Shown: piece after piece, positions 22,430-31,644 of the stretch | Layout: the number at the start of each line of letters is the position of its first letter | How positions within the stretch are numbered: position 1 is the first letter of the stretch | From: JACCTU01 sp963700495 | GTDB lineage: Bacteria; Actinomycetota; Thermoleophilia; Gaiellales; Gaiellaceae | DNA length: 64,000 bases | NCBI GenBank assembly: GCA_963700495.1 | Contig: CAVOXT010000005.1 | Location: 124,001-188,000, forward strand | Direction: 5' to 3' | Made by a program: the position numbers and the translations under genes | The notes under the pieces: model-generated | Told to the model about the DNA's origin: nothing | The model's input: the letters and a program-made list of their open reading frames with translations, nothing else | Database searches by the model: none

Positions 22430-24702
22430 CTTCACTCCTCGCGCGGTTTCGAGCTCATCTGCTGGCCGGGTCGCTCCTCGCCGGGCTCGGCGCTGCGACC
22501 GTGGTCCGGAGCGCGAGCGTCGTCGTGGCAGGCCTCGCGGTTCTGGCCGCGGCGGTGACGGCGCTCGTCGCCGACGAACGCGTGTGCGTCGTCCTGATCG
22601 CAGCCTCACTCACGCTGACGGGGTGGTGGTGGGGAAGCGGACGGCTGGATGCTCTTGATCGGAGCGTGCTCGCGCAGGAGGTCGGCGCAGCCGGCGAGGC
22701 CGTGGCCGTCGTCACCGCGCCGGCTCGTCGCTCCAAGTACGAAGTGCGGGTTGCCGCGCGGGTGCTGCGCTTTCGCGGACGGGCCGTCTCGGAGGTCGTG
22801 CAGCTCGAGCTGCCGCCGGCGCGCGCTCCCCCGCAGGGCGCCGTGCTGTCGCTCTTCGCCGAGGTCGCCGAGCCGGAGCGCGGCGAGGACTTCGACGAGC
22901 GCACGTACCTGCGCCGTCGCGGCGTGCACGTCGTGCTGCGGGCGCGAGATTGGCAGGTCGTCGGCGTCCGGGGCGGGATCGGCGGAGTCGCCGACCGGCT
23001 CAGGCGCGCGCTCGTGCGGGGTCTCGACGGGCTCAGAGGAGAGCGGCGTGCCGTACTCGCCGGGGTCGTCCTGGGTGAGGACGAAGGGCTCAGCGATGAG
23101 CTGCGCGCCGACTTCCGGACGTCCGGGCTCTACCACCTGCTGGCCGTCTCCGGTCAGAACGTCGCCCTGCTCGCGGGAGGGCTGTTCATGTTCGCATGGC
23201 TCGTGCGGCTGCCGCGCGTCGCGACGGAGGTCGCGATCCTGCTCGCGATCGGCGGGTACGTGCTCGCTGTCGGCTGGCAGCCGTCGGTCGTTCGCGCGGG
23301 AGTGGCTGGAGCGCTCGCGTCGATTGCGTGGCTCGCCGCGCGTGAGCGCGACCCATGGTGGCTGCTCCTCTCCGGCGCGATCGTCCTGCTCGCGTGGAAT
23401 CCGTACGCGCTGCTCGAGCCGGGCTTCCAACTCTCGTTCGCGGCCGTCACGGCCATCTTCGTCGGATCGGGCGCGCTGCTGCGTCTACTCGAGGGGTACC
23501 CCGTACCGCGCCCGCTCGCGCTCGTGTTCGCGATCTCAACGGTGTGCGGGGTCGCGACCGCACCGATTCTCTGGCTCCACTTCGGTGCGGTCCCGATCTA
23601 CTCGGTGCTCGCGAACGCGCTCGCCGCTCCTGTGGTCGCGGGCCTGCTCGGGCTCGCGCTCATCGCCGGACTGCTGGTGCCGGTCGCGCCTTCGGCCGCC
23701 TTTGCACTGGCGTGGCTCGACGGCTGGCTGGCCGCGTATCTCGTCGCGTGTGCGCGCGCAGTGGCGCGGCTCCCATTCGCGCAGCTGACTTCGGGCCGGG
23801 CTCTGCTCGCGCTCGTCGCAGCAGCGGTCGGCAGCTGGATCATCCTCCGCCTGCAAACGCCGCGGCCGTTCCGCGCCTTGGTGCTGCTCGGAGTCGCCTC
23901 GGTCGCACTCGTCGCCTGGACGTCGCGAGGCGGGCCGCCGCCTCCGCCTCCGCCGAACGGGCTACGGGTGACGTTCCTCGACGTCGGCCAGGGCGACGGT
24001 TGCCTCGTCGAGGCGCCGGGTGTGCGGATGCTCGTCGACGAGGGCCCACCCGAGGCGCGGGTGGCGGATCAGTTGCGCAGGCTGGGCGTGCGCAGCCTCA
24101 CGGCGCTCGTGCTCACGCACCCGCAACGCGACCACATCGGCGGCGCGGCAGAGGTGCTCAGGAAGCTCCGCGTCGGCTTCGTCCTCGACCCGCGGCTCGC
24201 GACGAGCGGTCCGGAGGAGCGCGAGAGCCTCGCGGAGGCGCGGAAACGCAACGTCCGCGTCGTCGCGGCCCGGGCCGGCCACGCGTTCCGCCTCGGTGCA
24301 CTCAGGGTCGCGATCCTCTGGCCCGACGGCGCCGGCTATCAGGGCGAGGACCCGAACCTGCGCGCGATCGTCCTCCTCGTCTCGTACGGGGCGGTCGACC
24401 TCCTGCTGACGGCCGACGCGGAGTCGGACGTCACGCTTCCTCTCGACCCGCCGCCGGTGGAGATCCTCAAGGTCGCCCACCACGGCTCCGCCGACGAGGG
24501 GCTCGGCGAGCTCCTGGAGCGCACCCGGCCGGACGTCGCCGTCGTCTCGGTCGGCCTCGGCAACGACTACGGCCACCCGACGCCGTCCACGATCGGCACG
24601 CTCGAGCGGGCGCCCGGCCTGCGGCTCTTCAGGACCGACCTCGACGGCCGCGTCGTCGTCGAGTCCGACGGCACACGGCTCTGGGTCCGTTCGGAGCGCT
24701 GA
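22426..24702 (+). CDS. comEC: ComEC/Rec2 DNA uptake channel
   Basis: 758 aa membrane protein forming the channel for transforming single-stranded DNA. An N-terminal OB-like domain is followed by the competence core (GLYHLLAVSGQNVALLAGGL, NPYALLEPGFQLSFAAVTAI) with about ten membrane segments. The C-terminal metallo-beta-lactamase-like domain starts at VTFLDVGQGDGCLVEAPG. Its metal motif is THPQRDHIGG and a later VAHHGSADEGL is intact. A proline-rich PPPPPP linker separates the membrane core from the lactamase domain. Translationally coupled to comEA; holA follows 13 bp later. Confidence 0.94.
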   Translation: MTSLLARFRAHLLAGSLLAGLGAATVVRSASVVVAGLAVLAAAVTALVADERVCVVLIAASLTLTGWWWGSGRLDALDRSVLAQEVGAAGEAVAVVTAPARRSKYEVRVAARVLRFRGRAVSEVVQLELPPARAPPQGAVLSLFAEVAEPERGEDFDERTYLRRRGVHVVLRARDWQVVGVRGGIGGVADRLRRALVRGLDGLRGERRAVLAGVVLGEDEGLSDELRADFRTSGLYHLLAVSGQNVALLAGGLFMFAWLVRLPRVATEVAILLAIGGYVLAVGWQPSVVRAGVAGALASIAWLAARERDPWWLLLSGAIVLLAWNPYALLEPGFQLSFAAVTAIFVGSGALLRLLEGYPVPRPLALVFAISTVCGVATAPILWLHFGAVPIYSVLANALAAPVVAGLLGLALIAGLLVPVAPSAAFALAWLDGWLAAYLVACARAVARLPFAQLTSGRALLALVAAAVGSWIILRLQTPRPFRALVLLGVASVALVAWTSRGGPPPPPPPNGLRVTFLDVGQGDGCLVEAPGVRMLVDEGPPEARVADQLRRLGVRSLTALVLTHPQRDHIGGAAEVLRKLRVGFVLDPRLATSGPEERESLAEARKRNVRVVAARAGHAFRLGALRVAILWPDGAGYQGEDPNLRAIVLLVSYGAVDLLLTADAESDVTLPLDPPPVEILKVAHHGSADEGLGELLERTRPDVAVVSVGLGNDYGHPTPSTIGTLERAPGLRLFRTDLDGRVVVESDGTRLWVRSER

Positions 24703-24715
24703 GTAGGCTTGCCCG

Positions 24716-25702
24716 GTGGCCGACGAGTTGAAGGCTGTCTACCTGCTGACCGGGTCCGACCGGCCGAAGATCGAGCGGGCTCTCCGTCGGTTGCGTGACC
24801 GCTTCGACGCGGAGTCCGTCGAGCTGCTCAACGCCGAGAACACCGGCGGGGACGACGCGGTGGCGATGTGCAACTCGCTCGGGCTGTTCGGCGCCGAGCG
24901 CCTGATCGTCGTCGAGGAAGTCGAGCGCTGGAAGGCCGACGACACGAAGGCGATCGCGGTCTACGCCGCCGATCCCGCGCCGGGAGCGGTGCTCGCCCTC
25001 GTCGCGGGCGAGCTGCGAAAGGACTCCGCGTTGACGAAGGCCGTCGCCAAGGCCGGCGAGGTGCTCGTCTACGAAGTCGAGCGGAAGAAGATCGTCGAAT
25101 GGGTCGTCCAGCAGTTCGCGGGGAACGGGGTCAAGGCCGACCGCGAGCTGGCGCGTTTGCTCGTCGACGCGGTCGTTCCGGAGGGGCTCGACCCTGACCT
25201 GCACCATCTCGCCAACGAGGTCGCGAAGCTCGCCACCTGGGCCGGCCGCGAGCCGCTCGAGTGGGAAGCCGTGCGGGACCTCGTCGTTCCGTTCGGCGAG
25301 ATGCCCTCGTTCGCGCTCACCGATGCATGGGGCCGGCGCGACGTCGTCGCCGTGCTCGCCGCCGCGGAGGCGTCCTTCGAACGGGAGTCGTCCCCCCGGC
25401 GCGACGTCGCGCCGCGACTCGTGGGCGCATTCGCGCGGCACCTTGCGCGCATCCAGGAGTGCAAGCGCCTCCTCGCGGACGGGCACACGAGCCAGGAGAT
25501 CGCCTCGCGGATGAAGCGCCACCCGTATTACGTGCGGAAGCTCGTCCAGCAGGCGGAAGCGTTCAGCGAGGACGAGCTGCGCGACGCGGTCGTGCGCCTG
25601 GCGGAGCTCGACCATGCGCTCAAGGGAGGCTCGCGCCTGTCGGGAGACCTCGAGCTCGAACGCGCGCTCGTCGACGTGACCCGCGGCCGCGCCGCGGCGT
25701 AA
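24716..25702 (+). CDS. holA: DNA polymerase III delta subunit
   Basis: 328 aa clamp-loader subunit that opens the beta clamp. The AAA+-like fold without a working Walker A is typical (YLLTGSDRPKIERALRRLRD, ALVAGELRKDSALTKAVAKA), as is the C-terminal collar region (RHLARIQECKRLLADGHTSQ, HPYYVRKLVQQAEAF). Its position after comEC and opposite rpsT is conserved in many bacteria and supports the call. TAGGCT lies 6 nt before the GTG start, so it is probably also transcribed on its own without a leader. Confidence 0.92.
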   Translation: MADELKAVYLLTGSDRPKIERALRRLRDRFDAESVELLNAENTGGDDAVAMCNSLGLFGAERLIVVEEVERWKADDTKAIAVYAADPAPGAVLALVAGELRKDSALTKAVAKAGEVLVYEVERKKIVEWVVQQFAGNGVKADRELARLLVDAVVPEGLDPDLHHLANEVAKLATWAGREPLEWEAVRDLVVPFGEMPSFALTDAWGRRDVVAVLAAAEASFERESSPRRDVAPRLVGAFARHLARIQECKRLLADGHTSQEIASRMKRHPYYVRKLVQQAEAFSEDELRDAVVRLAELDHALKGGSRLSGDLELERALVDVTRGRAAA

Positions 25703-25706
25703 GGCA

Positions 25707-25976
25707 CTACGCCGAAGGCTTGCCGGCTGCGATCCGCTGCGCCTGCGCCTTCTTGCGCGCAGCGGTGTTGCGGTGGAGCGCGCCGCGGGATGCGGCCCTG
25801 TCGATCCAGCTCACGAGCTCGCGGTGCTCCGCCGAGATCTCGTCGCCCTTGCCCTCAACGGCCGCGCGCTCGAGCCGCTTCGTGAGCGTCTTGATCGTCG
25901 AGCGGTAGCGCAGGTTCTCGAGCCGCTCGCGGGCTGCGATCCGGACGCGCTTCTTCTGCTGCTTGATGTTCGCCAT
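25707..25976 (-). CDS. rpsT: 30S ribosomal protein S20
   Basis: 89 aa, highly basic. MANIKQQKKRVRIAARERLE and RNTAARKKAQAQRIAAGKPSA are typical S20 ends, of which NIKQQKKR is diagnostic. It converges on holA with 4 bp between stops; a 6-bp inverted repeat GGCGTA/TACGCC (25696-25713) spans the junction. On the minus strand a TACGAT box (26008-26013) would give a leader of about 25 nt, unlike the leaderless pattern of most genes here. Confidence 0.96.
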   Translation of the reverse strand: MANIKQQKKRVRIAARERLENLRYRSTIKTLTKRLERAAVEGKGDEISAEHRELVSWIDRAASRGALHRNTAARKKAQAQRIAAGKPSA

Positions 25977-26045
25977 ACGTTAGAAAGGTGCCCCAGTGGG
26001 CGCGGCGATCGTAGCAGAGCACCTGGGGGCTCCTTCGCCGCGAGG

Positions 26046-26060
26046 TGGGGCTCTGCCCCA
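26046..26060 (+). other. Short GC hairpin ahead of murJ
   Basis: TGGGGC-TCT-GCCCCA forms a perfect 6-bp stem followed by TTTCGCTCT, 10 nt before the murJ GTG. It could be a terminator of read-through or a leader structure. No other evidence. Confidence 0.3.
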
Positions 26061-26069
26061 TTTCGCTCT

Positions 26070-27662
26070 GTGACGTCCTCGGAAGGCGACGCGCGGCGGA
26101 AGGGCCGCCCGCGCCGGAGATTGGCCTGGTCTGCGGCGGTCTTCTCGGGCGCGACGGGGATCTCCCGCGTTCTCGGCCTGGTGCGCGAGGTCGTCGCCGC
26201 CTACTTCTTCGGCGCGCGCGGGCCGATCAACGCGTTCACGGTTGCGTTCCAGATCCCGAACTTGATCCGGATCCTCGTTGCGGACGCCGCGCTGTCGGGC
26301 GCGTTCGTCCCGGTGTTCAGCGAGCTGCTCGAGAAGGGCGAGCGGGCGAGAGCGTGGCGAGTCGCCTCGACGATCCTCTGGCTGCTCCTGCTCGTGCTGA
26401 GCGCGGTGACCGCGTTCTTCATCCTGCTCGCGCCGGTCATCATCCCGCCGCTGACGAGCGAGTACGACGGGCTTGCGGTCACGCTCTCGCAGATCCTCTT
26501 CCCGATCGTCGTCCTGCTCGGCGTCTCGGGGGTCGTGGTCGGGATCCTCAACTCGTACGAGGAGTTCTCGATCCCGGCCCTGACGCCGGTCGCCTGGAAC
26601 CTCGTGATCATCTTCGGGCTCGTCTTCGGCGTCCCGCGCGCGACGACGACGGACGGCGAGCTCTACGTCTATGCCGTTTCGATCGTCGTCGGGACGATCG
26701 TGCAGGTCCTGCTGCCCTGGCCGTGGCTGAGCGGGCTCGACGGCCGGCTGCGCGTCGCGCTCGACTGGCGGGACCCAGCGGTCGCGCGCGTCTTCAAGCT
26801 GATGATTCCGGTCACGATCAGCCTCGGACTGATCAACCTCAACGCGGTGATCGGCACGTTCGTCGCGGCCGCGTACATCGACCCGAACATCGCTCCGAAC
26901 GCGATCGACAAGGCGTTCCGCATCTACATGCTCCCGCAGGGGATGTTCTCGGTCGCCGTCGCGACCGTCCTCTTCCCGGCGATGTCGAGACTGGCGGCGC
27001 GCGCGGATCTCGACGGCCTGCGTGCCACCGCTGCGCGCGGGCTTCGCCAGATCACCTTCCTGCTCTTACCCGCGAGCGTGATCTGCGCAGTTCTGGCCGA
27101 GCCGATCGTTCGGCTCGTCTACCAGCGCGGCGAGTTCACGCCCGACCAGACCCCGGTCGTCGCGGGCGCACTCGCGGCGTTCTCGATCGGACTCACGTTC
27201 AACGGGATGATGCTGCTCCTCAACCGAGCGTTCTTCGGACTGCAGACGCCGCGCGTCCCGACGCTCGTCGCTGCCGGGAACCTCGTGTTCAACGGACTCC
27301 TCTATGCCGCGCTCTACCGCGTCGGTGTCTGGGGCGTCCCACTCGCGATCTCGATCGCCAACATCGCGGGAGCGGGAGCGCTGATCGTCCTGCTCCGCCG
27401 CCGGCTCGGCGGGCTCGACCTCCCGCGGACGGCGGATGCGTTCCTGCGCATCGCCGCCGCGTCCGCGGTGCTCGGCGCAGTGGCCTACGGCGCCTGGTGG
27501 GTGCTCGACGACGTGTTTGGGCGAGGCTTCCTCGGGCAGGTGATCTCCGTGGGCGGCGCGATCACCGCGGGCGGCGCCGTCTACCTCGCGATCTGCCGGC
27601 TGCTCGGGGTACGCGAGATCGAGACGCTACTCTCGTTGCGTGAGCGCTTCCGGCGCTCGTGA
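26070..27662 (+). CDS. murJ: Lipid II flippase MurJ (MviN family)
   Basis: 530 aa polytopic membrane protein that flips lipid II for peptidoglycan synthesis. SRVLGLVREVVAAYFFGARG and AFQIPNLIRILVADAALSGAFVPV are MurJ signatures (central parts GLVREVVAA and NLIRILVAD), with about 14 hydrophobic segments. The GTG at 26070 is chosen because upstream in-frame sequence overlaps rpsT antisense and is not family-like. The stop is 4 bp before the lepA ATG. Confidence 0.93.
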   Translation: MTSSEGDARRKGRPRRRLAWSAAVFSGATGISRVLGLVREVVAAYFFGARGPINAFTVAFQIPNLIRILVADAALSGAFVPVFSELLEKGERARAWRVASTILWLLLLVLSAVTAFFILLAPVIIPPLTSEYDGLAVTLSQILFPIVVLLGVSGVVVGILNSYEEFSIPALTPVAWNLVIIFGLVFGVPRATTTDGELYVYAVSIVVGTIVQVLLPWPWLSGLDGRLRVALDWRDPAVARVFKLMIPVTISLGLINLNAVIGTFVAAAYIDPNIAPNAIDKAFRIYMLPQGMFSVAVATVLFPAMSRLAARADLDGLRATAARGLRQITFLLLPASVICAVLAEPIVRLVYQRGEFTPDQTPVVAGALAAFSIGLTFNGMMLLLNRAFFGLQTPRVPTLVAAGNLVFNGLLYAALYRVGVWGVPLAISIANIAGAGALIVLLRRRLGGLDLPRTADAFLRIAAASAVLGAVAYGAWWVLDDVFGRGFLGQVISVGGAITAGGAVYLAICRLLGVREIETLLSLRERFRRS

Positions 27663-27666
27663 CGTC

Positions 27667-29457
27667 ATGGACCAGAGCCGCATCCGCAACTTCTCGATCA
27701 TCGCCCACATCGACCACGGGAAGTCGACCCTCGCCGACCGCATTCTCGAGTTGACGGACGCAGTCTCGGAGCGCGACATGCGCGAGCAGGTCCTCGACTC
27801 GATGGACCTCGAACGCGAGAGGGGGATCACGATCAAGGCCCAGGCCGTCCGCGTGACCTGGAAGGGGCAAGAGCTGAACCTGATCGACACCCCGGGGCAC
27901 GTCGACTTCACGTACGAGGTGTCGCGGTCGCTGCAGGCATGCGAAGGAGCCGTCCTCGTGGTCGACGCATCGCAGGGCACCGAGGCCCAGACACTCGCGA
28001 ACGCCTACCTCGCGATGGAGAACGACCTCGAGATCGTCCCCGTCGTGAACAAGATCGACCTGCCTCAGGCAGACCCCGACGGTGCGGCGAGCGAGGTGGC
28101 AGAGCTGATCGGAGACTCGGCCGAGCGCGTCCTCCGGATCTCGGCGAAGACCGGCGAGGGAGTCGCGGACCTGCTCGACGCGATCGTGGAGCGGATACCT
28201 CCGCCGGCGGGAGATGCCGCTGCGCCTCCACGTGCGCTCATCTTCGACTCGTCCTATGACCAGTACCGGGGAGTCGTCGCGTTCGTACGCGTGACCGACG
28301 GTGAGTTTCGGACGCGCGAACGCCTGCGTGCGATGGCGCTCGGTACCCGCTTCGAAGCGCACGAGATCGGATTCATGTCCCCGACGATGACGCCGGTCGA
28401 CACGCTCACTGCGGGCGAGGTCGGGTACGTGATCACCGGCCTGAAAGACGTCTCGGAGCTCCGCGTCGGCGACACGCTCACCTCGGAGTCCCGTCCTGCA
28501 GCCGAGCCGCTGCCCGGCTACAAGGACGTCAAGCCGATGGTGTTCTCGGGACTCTTCCCGACCGACTCGGACCAGTACCCGGAGCTCCGCGACGCGCTCG
28601 AGAAGCTGAAGCTGAACGATGCAGCGCTCTTCTACGAGCCCGAGACATCGCAGGCGCTCGGCTTCGGCTTCCGGTGCGGGTTCCTCGGACTGCTGCACAT
28701 GGAGATCGTCCGCGAGCGGCTGGAGCGCGAGTTCGACCTCGATCTGCTCGTGACCGCGCCGACCGTCGCCTACCAGGTGCTCGAGCGAAACGGCCAGTTG
28801 CGCGAGGTGCACAACCCCGCCGAGATGCCCGTGGAGGTCGACGAGGTCGAGGAGCCCTACGTGAAGGCGTCGATCATCGTCCCGAAGGAGTACGTCGGGC
28901 AGGTCATGGAGCTGAACAACGACCGCCGTGGCAAGTTCGACCACATGGAGTACCTCTCTCCCGAGCGCGTCCACGTGACGTACGAGCTGCCGCTGGCGGA
29001 GATCGTCCTCGACTACTACGACCAGCTGAAGTCGAGAACCCGCGGCTACGCGAGCTTCGACTACGACTACATCGGATTCCGCCCCGGCAACCTGGTGCGG
29101 GTCGACGTGCTCGTCGCCGGTGAGCCGGTCGACGCTCTCTCGCTCATCGTGCACCGGGAGTTCGCGTACGACCGGGGCCGGCTGCTCGTCGAGCGGCTGA
29201 GGGAGGAGATCCCGCGGCAGATGTTCGACGTGGCGATCCAGGCGGCGATCGGCGCGCGCGTGATCGCGCGCGAGACGGTGAAGGCGCAACGCAAGGACGT
29301 GCTCGCGAAGTGCTACGGCGGCGACATCACCCGCAAGCGCAAGCTGCTCGAGAACCAGAAGAAGGGCAAGAAGCGGATGAAGCAGGTCGGCGCCGTCGAG
29401 GTGCCGCAGGAGGCGTTCCTCGCCGTCCTCAACATCAGTCAGGACCGGCGCCGGTGA
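27667..29457 (+). CDS. lepA: Elongation factor 4 (LepA)
   Basis: 596 aa ribosome-associated translational GTPase. G1 AHIDHGKSTLADRIL, G3 DTPGHVDF and G4 NKIDLPQ are intact, and the C-terminal tail (CYGGDITRKRKLLENQKKGK) is the LepA-specific region that enters the peptidyl-transferase centre. I use the ATG at 27667; an in-frame GTG at 27640 would add nine residues and overlap murJ. The stop overlaps the hemW start (GTGA). Confidence 0.96.
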   Translation: MDQSRIRNFSIIAHIDHGKSTLADRILELTDAVSERDMREQVLDSMDLERERGITIKAQAVRVTWKGQELNLIDTPGHVDFTYEVSRSLQACEGAVLVVDASQGTEAQTLANAYLAMENDLEIVPVVNKIDLPQADPDGAASEVAELIGDSAERVLRISAKTGEGVADLLDAIVERIPPPAGDAAAPPRALIFDSSYDQYRGVVAFVRVTDGEFRTRERLRAMALGTRFEAHEIGFMSPTMTPVDTLTAGEVGYVITGLKDVSELRVGDTLTSESRPAAEPLPGYKDVKPMVFSGLFPTDSDQYPELRDALEKLKLNDAALFYEPETSQALGFGFRCGFLGLLHMEIVRERLEREFDLDLLVTAPTVAYQVLERNGQLREVHNPAEMPVEVDEVEEPYVKASIIVPKEYVGQVMELNNDRRGKFDHMEYLSPERVHVTYELPLAEIVLDYYDQLKSRTRGYASFDYDYIGFRPGNLVRVDVLVAGEPVDALSLIVHREFAYDRGRLLVERLREEIPRQMFDVAIQAAIGARVIARETVKAQRKDVLAKCYGGDITRKRKLLENQKKGKKRMKQVGAVEVPQEAFLAVLNISQDRRR

Positions 29458-30566
29458 GCGGCGTCCGCCACCTCTACGTCCACCTGCCGTTCTGCGCGCA
29501 CCGCTGCGGCTACTGCGACTTCGTCACCGTCGTCGGGCGGGAGGGCGAGCACGCGGCGTACGTCGAGGCGCTCGTGCGCGAGCTCGAGCTGGAGCGCGGG
29601 CTGCTCGACGCCGAGGTCGACACGGTCTTTCTCGGCGGCGGCACTCCGACCTTCACCGAGCCGGAGTCGCTCGAGCGGCTCCTGGCGGCGCTGCCGGCCG
29701 CGCGGGAGGTGACCGTGGAGGCCAACCCTGAGACGGTCACGCCCGAATTGGCGACGCTCCTGTCACGGAACCGTGTCAATCGTGTGTCACTCGGCGCACA
29801 AAGCTTCAACACCGCTCTTCTGGACGTGCTCGAACGCCGTGCGCGGGGCGACGACGTCAGGCGTGCGTTCTACGTTCTTCGCGATGCCGGTTTCGACAAC
29901 ATCAACCTCGATCTCATCTACGGGATTCCGGGGCAGAGCCCCGCCGACCTCGAGCGCGACCTTGCCGAGGCACTGACTCTTGGACCGGAGCACCTCTCCT
30001 GCTACGAGCTGGAGGCGAAGCCCGGAACACGTTTCACGCACGCGCACGGAGCGGAGCTCGATCGCCAGGCCGACGCGATCGAGGACTACTTCGAGCGAGT
30101 CGTCGAGCGGCTGACCGACGCGGGGTACCGCTGGTACGAGACGGCCAACTTCTGCCGGAGGGGAGACGAGGCGGGCGGGCGCGATCTGCGGGCGCACCAC
30201 AACCTGGGTTACTGGGAGGGCCGGGAATACGTCGGCCTCGGAATCGGCGCCTTCTCGACGGTGGGCGACGAGCGGTGGCGCAACACGCCACGTCTTCCCG
30301 TCTACGTCGCCGCCCTGGGCCGCAGCGAACGACCGCCTCGCGAGCTCGAGCGGCTCGATGAGGAGACGCTCCGGCGCGAGCACGTCATGCTCGGCCTGCG
30401 CCTCGACGAGCCCTTGCCGATCGCGGGCCTCGAGTCGGCACTCGACGCGGGTGCGCTGGCGCGGCTGTCCGAGCTCGGACTCGTCACGCACGAGGGTCGT
30501 TTGCTCGCCTTGACGCGGCGTGGTCGGTTCCTCGGCGGCGGCGTCACGGCCGACCTGCTCGCATAA
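29454..30566 (+). CDS. hemW: Radical SAM protein HemW (coproporphyrinogen-oxidase-like heme chaperone)
   Basis: 370 aa. The cluster motif Cys14-x3-Cys18-x2-Cys21 (PFCAHRCGYCDF) with the phenylalanine after the third cysteine is typical of the HemN/HemW family; the short length and position after lepA favour HemW, a heme-binding chaperone, over true HemN. VFLGGGTPTFTEPESLERLL and GAQSFNTALLDVLERRA are also conserved. The start is coupled to the lepA stop. Confidence 0.92.
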   Translation: MSGVRHLYVHLPFCAHRCGYCDFVTVVGREGEHAAYVEALVRELELERGLLDAEVDTVFLGGGTPTFTEPESLERLLAALPAAREVTVEANPETVTPELATLLSRNRVNRVSLGAQSFNTALLDVLERRARGDDVRRAFYVLRDAGFDNINLDLIYGIPGQSPADLERDLAEALTLGPEHLSCYELEAKPGTRFTHAHGAELDRQADAIEDYFERVVERLTDAGYRWYETANFCRRGDEAGGRDLRAHHNLGYWEGREYVGLGIGAFSTVGDERWRNTPRLPVYVAALGRSERPPRELERLDEETLRREHVMLGLRLDEPLPIAGLESALDAGALARLSELGLVTHEGRLLALTRRGRFLGGGVTADLLA

Positions 30567-30578
30567 AATCCCCTGCAA

Positions 30579-31622
30579 ATGACCCCTGCGGGCGGCACCC
30601 CTGAACTGACCCAGCGTCAGCGCGACGTTCTGCGCCGCGTCGTCGAGGAGTTCGTCGCGACGGGCGAGCCCGTCGGGTCGAAGACGCTGGTCGAACGCGG
30701 AAGCCTGAGCGTGTCGTCTTCGACGGTGCGGGCCGAGCTCGCGGAGCTCGAGAACCAGGGCCTCCTGATGCACCGGCACACGTCGGCTGCCCGCGTCCCG
30801 ACCGAAGAGGGCTACCGCTACTACGCGCGGGTGCTCCTGACGGAGCCCGAGCCGCGGCCTGCGGGGCTCGGCCTGAAGCTGGCCGTGCAGAACGAGATCG
30901 AGTCGGCGCTCCAGCAAACGACCGAGATGCTCTCCGAGATGACCCGGCTGCTGGCGCTCGTCTCGGCGCCGCCGCTCGAGGCCGCCACGGTGCGCCACGT
31001 CGAGGTGCTGCTCCTACAGGTGAACGTCGCGATGGTCGTCGTGATCACCTCGAGCGGCGGCGTCTCCAAGCGGATCTTCACGACGAGCGAGCCGCTCGAC
31101 TCCGGCCTGGTCTCCTGGGCGGCCGAGTATCTGAACGAGAGCGTTACCGGTCTCCAGCTCGGTACGCGCACGCTGCGCCAGCGTTTCGACGACCCCGGGC
31201 TGACGCCCCGTGAGCGGGCCTTCCTCGCGCTGCTCCGCCCGGCGTTCGCAGAGCTCGAGCACGAGGAGCAGCAGCTCTTCGTCGGCGGCGCCGCCGGGCT
31301 GCTCGGCGAAGTGCGAGAGGACGAGCTGGAGGCGTGCCGGCGCGCGCTCCAGCTGCTCGAGCGCCGAGCGGCGGCCCTCGAGGTGATCGGCCATTCGCTC
31401 CACTCGCCGCGGACCTTCGTCCGCGTCGGCGGCGAGCTCGAGGACCCCGCGCTCAGCGACGTCGCGCTCGTGGGTGCCGGCTACGGCTTCCGAAACCGGA
31501 CGCTCGGCTCCGTCTCGCTGCTCGGCCCGGTGCGCATGGACTACGAGAAGGCGATCCGCTCGGTTCGCTCGGCCGCGTTCGAGCTTTCGCGCTTCGTGGA
31601 AGGCGTCTTCGAGGACAACTGA
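30579..31622 (+). CDS. hrcA: Heat-inducible transcription repressor HrcA
   Basis: 347 aa repressor of heat-shock genes. The winged-helix N-terminus (LTQRQRDVLRRVVEEFVATG, VGSKTLVERGSLSVSSSTVR) and the ligand-like domain ending VLGPVRMDYEKAI-type (here SLLGPVRMDYEKAIRSVRSA) are standard. TAAAAT, which overlaps the hemW stop, lies 9 nt before the ATG. I see no CIRCE element in the 12 bp upstream or near dnaJ, so its operators must lie at other heat-shock genes. Confidence 0.94.
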   Translation: MTPAGGTPELTQRQRDVLRRVVEEFVATGEPVGSKTLVERGSLSVSSSTVRAELAELENQGLLMHRHTSAARVPTEEGYRYYARVLLTEPEPRPAGLGLKLAVQNEIESALQQTTEMLSEMTRLLALVSAPPLEAATVRHVEVLLLQVNVAMVVVITSSGGVSKRIFTTSEPLDSGLVSWAAEYLNESVTGLQLGTRTLRQRFDDPGLTPRERAFLALLRPAFAELEHEEQQLFVGGAAGLLGEVREDELEACRRALQLLERRAAALEVIGHSLHSPRTFVRVGGELEDPALSDVALVGAGYGFRNRTLGSVSLLGPVRMDYEKAIRSVRSAAFELSRFVEGVFEDN

Positions 31623-31644
31623 CGCCGAAGCTACATTGAGCCGG

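Noticed and set aside
30567..31644. CIRCE operator for HrcA near hrcA or dnaJ
   Set aside because: No TTAGCACTC-N9-GAGTGCTAA-like inverted repeat is present upstream of either gene.
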